Assembly (NCBI GenBank): GCA_024449915.1
Contig: JAMZAV010000156.1
Coordinates: 124,001 to 188,000 of the forward strand
Direction: 5' to 3'
Length of the DNA stretch: 64,000 nucleotides
From: Sweltsa coloradensis
Lineage: Eukaryota > Arthropoda > Insecta > Plecoptera > Chloroperlidae
Part shown: positions 56,315 through 64,000 of the stretch, piece by piece
Layout of the letters: each line of letters opens with the position of its first letter
How positions within the stretch are numbered: the stretch's first letter is position 1
The notes under the pieces: model-generated
What the model saw: only the letters and a program-made list of their open reading frames with translations
Told to the model about the DNA's origin: nothing
The model's database searches: none
Translations under genes and position numbers: made by a program

Positions 56315-56454
56315 CTCATCTGGAAGTTGTGTACCCTGCAGACGTCGTCGTACTTGTGGTAGGTCGCCTGGAACAGCAGGTAGCACTCCCCCCACTCCAC
56401 CTGGACTCGAAGCTGTCCCTTGTCCGTCAGGTAGGGACAGCCTGGCTCTCGCAA
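56315..56454 (-). CDS. Unidentified protein, penultimate exon
   Basis: The acceptor CTGCTACAG and donor AG|GTAAGA bracket 46 codons plus two bases. The peptide begins LREPGCPYLTDKGQLRVQVE and continues WGECYLLFQATYHKYDDVCR, then VHNFQM. The third positions are strongly G/C-biased and the two overhanging bases (AG) complete an Arg codon with the exon at 52025. Upstream exons are not visible and may lie beyond the right edge. The family is not recognised; a folded domain followed by a coiled-coil tail would fit. Confidence 0.75.
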
Positions 56455-59400
56455 CTGTAGCAGAGAGACACATTGTTAATACAATGTCCCTTAGTAATGA
56501 TTCAACCCTTCTGACTAGTGTCCAAGTAAAAAAAAAGTAAAATTTAGAGTATTTTGAAATATTGTTAGTGATACTATTAAATCCATTTCCGTTTCATTTA
56601 CTTGTTTAATGTATTTATTTTTCGTAAAATGGGAGAAGTATCCATCATTCGTGATACTTTAGATACCTTGTATCTCGCAGACAGTACCATAATTATTAAT
56701 TTTGAAACATAGAATGGTTATCGAAAAAGTTTTAATAATTTATCCTCTCCTAAACGCTAGCACTAATTCAGTAGTAATGGACCTTTGTGGATGTTTTATA
56801 TTGTTAGGCTTTAAACACAAATTAATTAATTTATTATTTATGTATAAAAAGTCAATTCTTGTCTTCTTCACATGATTTTTTTAAAAATAAGGTTATATCG
56901 AAGTTTTTTATTGGGTTCACAGATACATACACAAATTTTCGTAGTTCTGATATGTCGGTCGGCCGTGCAAAAAGTATTAGCAAAGACGACACTCAGGTAC
57001 ACATTAAAACCATTGCGCAGATTCTCCGGCTATCGCTTGTAATTGCCATACTTTCATAACAACATAAAGTGTGAAAGTTCCACTTAATCGATTACACGCT
57101 GCACGCGTTGTATCGCAATGAATTTAATATTTTTCGTAACTACATCCGGGCACTATACCGCCTTTTGTTTTCACACTGTGGTTCTAGGAGAACATTATCA
57201 CATTTGGTAACATCTTTGTTACAGATTTTGACAACCAACACGAATGTATGTTTAGTATTCCCAATACACTATGGGAACTTTTTAGGCCGGAAACTTGGTT
57301 TGCCAAACCAAGGTAATATCTTGACACAACATCGGCTTGGGGGAAACACCCAAAAGAATATGGAATTTTCTTTTAAAAAAAATTCTTGAAACTTTTATTA
57401 GTTCCTGTTTAAAATTCACAGTTACGAGTTTTCTTGAGAAAGAAATCCTTCAAAACCCCCACCTACAGAGTTTACGAACTTTAACGACGGAAAAGAGAAG
57501 AACAGAAAAAAAGCCAAGTTGATTTAATTGGAATTCAGCAATTTGTAAACAAAGTTAATTAAATTCTATTGGGTGGAGAACTTTGCTACATTGTTTCACA
57601 TCTTCGTGGCCTTTTCTCTTATTGATTGGTGAACGCGTATAGTTTGTTGGGTAGTAGAAACATCACCCTCAAATACACGTGAACTGTCGCATTTGAATGT
57701 TGTTCCGTGCAGTTACTACTGATGCGAATCAATAACTTAATTGTTTTTCGCATACATAGGAATAATTTCGCTCTTTTGTAGTAAGGATAATATACCATTT
57801 ACTCTTAAAGCTTTAATTATATAGACCTTTTTATTTATGTATTATGTGTTCATTACAAAAATCTAAATACAAAATATATATTTTTTCTTTGCATGATAAT
57901 ATATTAATCATGATCAACTTAATGTAGACGCAGATTTCTTATTTATTTATTTATTTTTATTTATTTAACGTCTATCCTATTCAGTTATAAAAACTGATTT
58001 ACAAAGGAATTATAATATAATGTAATATTATAATATAATTATAATATAATTATCCAGTTTCTTCTTTCTTTTGAGTGTTTATTAATTTATTAATCATAAT
58101 CAATCATTATTATCATCAACAGCATCACCAAATATTCATTAATCGCCTTAATTCATTCAATAGATTTTGCAAACAACAAATAACACAGAATTTAAAAAAG
58201 TGACAAAACAATTAATTATTGTTTGATTTACCTTTATATTTATGTGTCCGCGAACACTATATTATTATGAGGCGACCAAATAACCTAGTAAATAACAACG
58301 TATTAAGAGCTTGGTTGTAAGATGCGTTGTAAAAATAATTTCAGCTAATTATTCATTTTTGGTTACTTCCCTCATTCAAATCTTATTCTGGTTCACTGTG
58401 GCTGGCGCTCAGTTTTGTGATATTTTTTGTCTAAACGGTTAATAACATCGGTATCGTATTTTATATGAACGTTAATAAAGAATCAATCTGTGACATCCAG
58501 TACGCGAATTTTTAAATTAATTAATTGATTTTGAATACAAATATCGTGAAATCTCCGTAATTTACTAAATTTTGGGCCAACTTCGGGAATTTTTTCCGAG
58601 TATATAGATTTTTGACGTAAATTTTCATACTGGTTATCAACGTTTAAATCAATGTAAAATTGTAAGGCTAATTTGGTAAATCGTAAAATAAGCGGTTTGA
58701 CGGGAGTTTCCTAAATTGAAATTCATGTTTTTGTATTTCTAATTTTTCGTTTTGGACTTCTCGCAATGGATCATTAAGGCTTATTTTAAGCAACCACTTG
58801 TGAATATTAACAGAAAAGTACTTAATTACATTCATGCAAAATTTGGTAATGATATTACAAACCGTTCAGCAAAAATCATCAACACAAGAGTGCGTGCATT
58901 TTTTGAGTTGGGCCAAACTCAGAGCCCCCTCTTAATTAACCAAAGGTTGTTAGGGTTTTATATATCTACGTACAACTAGTGACAAAAGTTGACCAAAAGT
59001 TCCAGTTGCGTACAAGTGATATTTCTGAGTAATATTAATTCTTTGACGGCACTAAGAAAGCGTTACCACAAAGGTTAGAGATTTCGACTGTTCCCGGAAA
59101 ATACTATCAACATATTATTGGTCCGTACGACAACCAGATTGACGAGGATGTTTTTAAAGCTAGTCAAAATGAGGTCTTCGCATCGCTCGGTACGCTCATA
59201 CAATCGAATGTTAACTTTGTTTTCCAAAAACGAATAAAATATAGGCTATATGTGATTCGAACCTGTCCCTGCGACCTAGAATTATTATAGCAGGATGACA
59301 TGAAGGGAAATCAACAAAATGTTGTATAATTCAGTCTTGCACTCCAAAGTTAGTCTTCGTTATACATAGTGTTGCTAAAACAACATTCCCCCGTGCAGAC

Positions 59401-59645
59401 TGTTTTACGTAACCGTCTGGGAGATGTAATGTAAATTATCTTGATATCAAGTCTTCAAGGTTGGGCTTTAACTTCCAGACGCTTGGCACTGTGTAACGGC
59501 CGCTTCACACATTGTATTAGTTAGTATTATAAGTTTTAGGCCGCTAACAGCGAAGATTATTCGGACAATGTAGCGTTGGGCGTGTTTGGCCGTGTCACAG
59601 TGTGAGGGGGGGGAATAGAGATTTTAGAGCAACACGTTTAATTAA
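56455..59645. other. Non-coding, possible intron of the unidentified gene
   Basis: AT-rich. An ATTTATTTATTTATTTTTAT-led repeat at 57935-58030 with TATCCTATTCAGTTATAAAA matches 37903-37975. A short open frame at 58752-58979 contains repeat-like wording and is not supported as a gene. Nothing else recognised. Confidence 0.45.
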
Positions 59646-60070
59646 CCCTTTCGGACCAGAAATTAATCAGTGTTAATTAATTTTAAGCAATTAATAATTA
59701 AAAACTTTAAGCAAACAATTCGAGTTTAGTAATTTCTTCTCAGGATTTTTGTATTTTTTATATTTTGAATAATGATTTTTAAGGAATTTTGAGAAATTTT
59801 GGATTTTGAATTAAAGCTACATTTTTTACTGAATTTTGATTGCATATTTTGGGTTTTATGTATCTCAAATACCTGCAGTACTATAGAGACATTTCACATT
59901 TCCGGGACAAACCAGAATTTTCTTGTTTTAAAAGTTTTTAGCAGATGTCTATTTTCAATCTTCTCTAAAAAAGGTACTATTCCTACCATTGGCATAAAAG
60001 AAAAATATTTATTTATTACACACCAAAAAAGGGCGGGGTCTTAATTGAAAAACTCTTTTATTTACCCGCA
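59646..60070. mobile_element. piggyBac-like element, right end lost
   Basis: TTAA at 59642-59645 is followed by CCCTTTCGGACCAGAAATTA. The interior is homologous to 45395-45876. The match fades before the (CTGT)n array and no right terminal repeat is seen. Confidence 0.6.
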
Positions 60071-60105
60071 TTTGAATTGAAAACTTGATGTTGATGTTGT
60101 GAAGC

Positions 60106-60118
60106 AAGGCCTGCCTGC

Positions 60119-60202
<84 letters not shown>

Positions 60203-60270
60203 TGTGTGTCTGTCTGTCTGTCTGTCTGTCTGTTGTCTGTCTGTCTGTCTGTGTGTCTGTGTGTCTGTTT
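60106..60270. repeat. (CTGT)n tetranucleotide microsatellite
   Basis: About 40 units of CTGT with a few CTGCCTGC and TGTTGTGTG interruptions. Confidence 0.95.
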
Positions 60271-60538
60271 CTTGACCTAACGATAGTCTAAAACTGGAGA
60301 CTGGTGGTTATGGTAAAAACGAAATTACGACTAACTTCTATCTCTAATTCACAGCTTTCAGCGAAAACAAAATACAAAAGTGATATTTATTGATACAACG
60401 TCCTGCTTCTATGTCTGAATGTTCAAAAGTTTTTTCAAGGTCTGGTGCCGAAATATTAAAAACAAATACGAACTTTTGAATTACTTTAACAGCCCATTCA
60501 CCGGTTTTGACGAAACAAAAATTAAAAATAGCCTTTAA

Positions 60539-60814
60539 GGCCGCGTTCCCACAAATTGGTTTAGTTATAAGGGGATAGGAAATACGTGTTAAATTGTTTA
60601 CGTTTTTGTCCTAAGAAATTGTTATAACAAAACCATAATTCTTATAACGGACCAATCAGACGTTTTGTTATTTATACGACGACCAATGAAAAGGAGTAAC
60701 TTCATTATGACAGGCCACTGAAACATTACTAACCAATCAGGATATTGGATTTCTTGTTACCATAACAACCAATAACAATTTCTTAAGACTAAACCAAAGT
60801 TATGGGAACGCGGC
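60539..60814. mobile_element. TTAA-flanked MITE
   Basis: Ends GGCCGCGTTCCCACAAATTG and, reversed, GCCGCGTTCCCATAACTTTG, each followed by GTTTAGT. Perfect TTAA on both sides (60535-60538, 60815-60818). TTAA suits piggyBac-type insertion, but TTA/TAA would also suit PIF/Harbinger. It contains several CCAATCAG/CCAATGA motifs. No coding capacity. Confidence 0.75.
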
Positions 60815-60887
60815 TTAAAATTAGCCTTTCAAATTAGTTAGTGATCAGTGTTCTCGTGGTATATTCTACACGTGTCACGAGGGTATT

Positions 60888-60920
60888 CCAGTGGCGTCCC
60901 CTACGACAGTGCGCCACTGG
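60888..60920. repeat. Minimal hAT-end palindrome
   Basis: CCAGTGGCG and CGCCACTGG are perfect inverse copies, 15 bases apart, both reading as hAT termini. It could be a solo-end relic of hAT excision or deletion. Confidence 0.6.
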
Positions 60921-60985
60921 CGGCGACTTGATGGATGACGTGCTAAAGATCAACCCTTCTGTCAGTGGCGTAGCTAGGAATTATT

Positions 60986-61085
60986 TCGGGGGGGGTTTTG
61001 CCTAACACGAGGTTGCGTGGTGCAGCTGGGGTCTGGGGCGAAGCCCCAGCCGCCGGAGGCTTTTTCGCCGAAGGCGAAAAATTTT
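60986..61085. repeat. hAT subterminal G-run and double hairpin
   Basis: GGGGCGAAGCCCC and TTTTTCGCCGAAGGCGAAAA are adjacent short palindromes, nearly identical to 43357-43408. They may act as subterminal transposase binding or folding sequences; this is inferred only from their conservation between two copies. Confidence 0.7.
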
Positions 61086-61741
61086 TACAAGTACAGTATT
61101 ATTTTGTGGTCTGTAGACGCCAGGATGGCTGCTCTAGTGATCACCAAAGTGCATCATCAAAGATGCATTAATGAGTAAAATTTGAATTAAGGTAAGCATT
61201 TTGCACCTTATATTATTAATTATAGGTGTGTGGAGGTGTTATTTTTCTACATTAAAGAAAAATACAGAATAATTTTATATTCATCGTTTTATTGTTGTTC
61301 ACAATATTCTGACTGTTTCATAGGTCATTATAATAATTAGTTACACACTGTGGTTCCTTAAACAGGGCCTTTTTTGAGGTGACACCCTTCTACTATGAAA
61401 CGTGAAATTAGCTTAAAAACTTTCATAATCATGGGAATTTAGGTACCTGTTTCCACACATGCTAAGTTTGGTTGGGGTAGACCTACGAATATTCCTTTAA
61501 GTTTAATATGACTAAAAAATTTAAAGTGCGTTCAAAATCACTTTCCCGACTCCTTCAACACGTTACGCTCTTCTTTCCCGCCAAAATGTGAAAGCAAACT
61601 TTTTAACAGATTTTTATTAATATATAAATCTAGGTACTCTAAAGTAAATCATTTTAGCCGTCATAACGTGGTCTTAAACTAACCAGGATAAAAATAATCA
61701 TGACAGTTTTCTACTATTTCAGAAAACATCGTGGTTTGAAT

Positions 61742-63994
61742 TTAAATAGACATTCTCTTCATGTAGCCTTTGATGTTTAAAACTGCAGCAACTTCTTCAG
61801 TTTCCAAGGAAATGTCTCGGTGAATGGCCATCAAAGCTAAGCCAGTTAGCCGACTTGCAGACATAGAATTTCGTAAATATGTCTTCAAACGGCGTAAAGT
61901 TGAAAATGTCCTTTCAGCAGATGCCACAGAGACAGGGAGTGTTGCCGCAATCTTTAACAATTTATGAATGGTTGGAAAGATGACATCATCACATTCATTA
62001 AGCGCATCCAAAAATCCCATTTTCTTTGCAACAGCGTTACCTTTGGAAAACTCTTTCTTCCACTTACTTAACCACAAAGAAAATTCACCTTTTAAAACCG
62101 ATAAGGGTTGGTTAATGTCTGCAATCCACTGTTCCAGTAAAAATCTCAGGTTTATGTTTATTTCTTCAGAGGTTTTATCCGAATTTAAAGCCGATCTTGG
62201 TAGAAGGATTACTAGTTGAGAAATTACACCTTTATGCTGAAGGAAACGAATATTAAGCTGTTCAATGAGAAAGTCAACGAACGGGATGAAGATAGACACT
62301 CGATAGTAACCCTCTGCAGTATCTGACATGTGGTTTTCTCGATTTGTCTGCTTGCCAGCGGTCCTCGGTTTAGACAGCTCAATACCATTTTCTTCAGCAA
62401 TTGATGTTGCCACCTGGAATAACGAACTGAATTCCTCTTGTGCATGATCACGCATCTTCATTACCTCTTCTTCTACATTAGAGGCCAAGTCTACACACAC
62501 AGAAAGATCATTATTCTCTTTCTGCAGTGCTTTTGCCAAGGGCAAAGTTATTCCAAAAACGCGGTCACATACAATGATCGATACCAAAAATGGGCTTTTC
62601 TCAATGGCTGATGCGAGAAGTTCAGCTTTTGACGAGTCATCAGCATTGGAGAAGGTGGAAGCTATGGTATGCAATGCTTTAAAAACTGCATTATAGAGTT
62701 CAAGGAATGTCGATATTGCGTCATGTCTATCAATCCATCTCGTTTCACATAGCGACTTCAATCTTGTTTTGCTCGAATCTGGAGACGTGACTAAAACACA
62801 TTCCTGAAGGGTACGTTGTCTTTTCCCAGAACAACTAAAGAAGTTGCAAACCTCTTTAATAGTGCCAAATGCATTTCGAATGCTCTGTATAGTACAAGCA
62901 CTTGATATTGCAAGATTAAGCGAGTGATTGGCACAATGTACGTAAAAAGCAGATGGATGATCCTGCTGTATAATTGCTTGTACACCTTGAAATTTTCCAG
63001 ACATGGCTGCAGCTCCGTCATAACCTTGACCCCTCAAATACGTTGTGTCAATGCCATAATCGTTAAGGGAAGTGATTAAAGTGGTTGCCAATCCCACACC
63101 TGTCAAATTTTCTACAGGCACAAATCCAAGAAAATCTTCTCTCAAAACGTAATGTTCATCTTGTTTATCAACATACCGTGCACATAGGGAGAACTGTTCA
63201 ATTCCAGAAATGTCGGTTGTCTCATCTGCAAGAACAGTGAAACACTTGGCACAGTTTATCTTGGTGACAATTTTATTTTGTATCACGTCACCGCAAGACG
63301 TAATAATAGCATTTTGGACAGTTGGGCTAAGATACATGGCATTTTTCTTGCAATTCTCCACATGCTCACGTAGATTTTGATCTCCAGCATCACAACGATA
63401 TCGCAGAAGTGCTCTAAAATTACCATCATTTTCTTTTGGGTCTTCCATTGAGAGAGGGCCTGAATCTCTGTGAGCTCTCAGAGCCAGCTCTTGACGGCCG
63501 CACAGAATAACGGTTTTGATAATGGGATTTATCATCCTCCTATTTTTTTCAATGTCAGCTTTTAACTGTTGATCTAGCTGAATATCAACGGAATCTTGGC
63601 AACCTTTTTTTACAGACAAAAAGTTATCTGCTGCTGTTGTAGCATCTACATGATAGCGTGTTGTTTGGTGACTTCTAAAAACTTCCTTTGCATCCTTCCA
63701 ATTAGAAAATGGTTTTATAACAAGGGACCCTAAAGATTGATTTTTGCCTTTCCCTGCACAATCCCCTGAAAACAGTACGCATATCCGACAAAATGCACCA
63801 TCTTTCACAGATGAATACGACAGCCAAGGAAATTCTGTAAGCCACTTTCTTTGAAATCTCAATTTTCGTGGTCCAACGATTGGGAAAATGAAGTCTTCAG
63901 AAGGAATCCATGGCTCTTTCAGCGTTTTCAGCCTAACATCGTCACCTAATGTTTTCCCTACAGTAAAAGGCCCAAGTCGTATTTGCTGTGGAGC
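61742..63994 (-). CDS. hAT-superfamily transposase (ZMYM1/DUF4371-like), partial
   Basis: This enzyme would cut and paste its own element. The open frame has about 750 codons to the stop at 61742 and no internal stop. At the N-terminus, IPSEDFIFPIVGPRKLRFQR and WLTEFPWLSYS lead into a TTF-type zinc finger (DGAFCRICVLF, then a His pair at SHQTTRYH). The DUF4371-like core has VLADETTDISG (catalytic Asp), RGQGYDGAAAMSG (second Asp) and FYVHCANHSLNLA. The hAT C-terminal dimerisation region is LPVSVASAERTFSTLRRLK and SMSASRLTGLALMAIHRD. There is no in-frame ATG before the zinc finger, and an in-frame TGA lies at 63997-63995. Either an upstream exon is spliced on, since AG dinucleotides occur there, or the start is lost. 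Many such genes are domesticated or misannotated as zinc finger MYM-type proteins; here the nearby hAT terminus argues for a transposon. Confidence 0.9.
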   Translation of the reverse strand, partial: APQQIRLGPFTVGKTLGDDVRLKTLKEPWIPSEDFIFPIVGPRKLRFQRKWLTEFPWLSYSSVKDGAFCRICVLFSGDCAGKGKNQSLGSLVIKPFSNWKDAKEVFRSHQTTRYHVDATTAADNFLSVKKGCQDSVDIQLDQQLKADIEKNRRMINPIIKTVILCGRQELALRAHRDSGPLSMEDPKENDGNFRALLRYRCDAGDQNLREHVENCKKNAMYLSPTVQNAIITSCGDVIQNKIVTKINCAKCFTVLADETTDISGIEQFSLCARYVDKQDEHYVLREDFLGFVPVENLTGVGLATTLITSLNDYGIDTTYLRGQGYDGAAAMSGKFQGVQAIIQQDHPSAFYVHCANHSLNLAISSACTIQSIRNAFGTIKEVCNFFSCSGKRQRTLQECVLVTSPDSSKTRLKSLCETRWIDRHDAISTFLELYNAVFKALHTIASTFSNADDSSKAELLASAIEKSPFLVSIIVCDRVFGITLPLAKALQKENNDLSVCVDLASNVEEEVMKMRDHAQEEFSSLFQVATSIAEENGIELSKPRTAGKQTNRENHMSDTAEGYYRVSIFIPFVDFLIEQLNIRFLQHKGVISQLVILLPRSALNSDKTSEEININLRFLLEQWIADINQPLSVLKGEFSLWLSKWKKEFSKGNAVAKKMGFLDALNECDDVIFPTIHKLLKIAATLPVSVASAERTFSTLRRLKTYLRNSMSASRLTGLALMAIHRDISLETEEVAAVLNIKGYMKRMSI

Positions 63995-64000
63995 TCAACA

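Larger units (their letters stand above)
60963..64000 (-). mobile_element. hAT transposon, 3' part, continues past the window
   Basis: CAGTGGCGTAGCTAGGA at 60963 is a classic hAT end. A G-run and the block GGGCGAAGCCCCAGCCGCCG with TTCGCCGAAGGCGAA (61038-61078) follow, shared with the MITE at 43273. The transposase ORF on the - strand occupies 61742-63994. The other terminal repeat lies beyond the right edge, so the 8-bp target duplication cannot be tested. Confidence 0.85.

Noticed and set aside
56061..56540. + strand frame of 159 codons
   Set aside because: It overlaps the - strand exon 56315-56454, whose splice sites, phase match and codon bias are much stronger.
58752..58979. 75-codon frame on the + strand
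   Set aside because: Contains wording similar to dispersed repeats (ATTCATGCAAAATTTGG) and no domain.
59080..59292. 62-codon frame YYQHIIGPYDNQIDEDVFKA...
   Set aside because: No ATG, no splice sites, no family match, and low-complexity repeat wording nearby.

Overview
The window is nuclear DNA from an invertebrate animal. It is AT-rich, has spliced genes with GT-AG introns and is packed with eukaryotic transposable elements: several LINE clades, a Penelope-like element, Helitron-like ends, hAT and other TIR elements, and tRNA- and 5S-derived SINEs. The palindromic octamer TAGGCCTA and its derivatives recur throughout. I cannot name the species; an arthropod or another invertebrate fits, and nothing prokaryotic or organellar is seen.

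Host genes. (1) The last three coding exons of TRIP13/PCH2, the HORMA-remodelling AAA+ ATPase, lie on the + strand at 2347-2500, 6459-6595 and 13693-13849. Their introns hold most of the large repeats of the first 14 kb. (2) Two divergent riboflavin transporter genes (SLC52 family) lie at 30062-31748 (-) and 36587-39568 (+). Each has two coding exons with an identical phase-0 intron and an equal 66-codon last exon, so they form an inverted duplicate pair. (3) The last two coding exons of an unidentified protein with a coiled-coil-like tail lie on the - strand at 56315-56454 and 51809-52025; the splice phases match. (4) A nearly intact hAT transposase ORF (61742-63994, -) runs to the right edge, with its terminal inverted repeat near 60963.

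Repeats, left to right: a foldback with a LINE tail in one arm (1.78-2.13 kb); a Helitron-like copy split by an I-type LINE (2.96-6.07 kb); a 5.2 kb element with about 570 bp inverted repeats that carries a decayed protein of an uncharacterised family and is itself hit by an RTE-type LINE (6.70-11.95 kb); a tRNA-SINE invaded by a 5S-rRNA-derived SINE (14.0-14.85 kb); a MITE (17.03-17.57 kb); LINE and Penelope remnants (19.8-24.2 kb); Helitron-like repeats and SINEs (24.7-30.0 kb); MITE, palindrome and LINE tails between the two transporters; hAT and piggyBac-like non-autonomous elements (40.4-49.7 kb); and more Helitron copies inside the third gene's intron (52.5-56.1 kb).

Apart from the two transporters and TRIP13, no host pathway links the genes. 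Most of the window is a record of nested insertions, and several insertion orders can be read directly. Regions described as empty were checked by eye on both strands; short or fast-evolving exons could still be hidden there.
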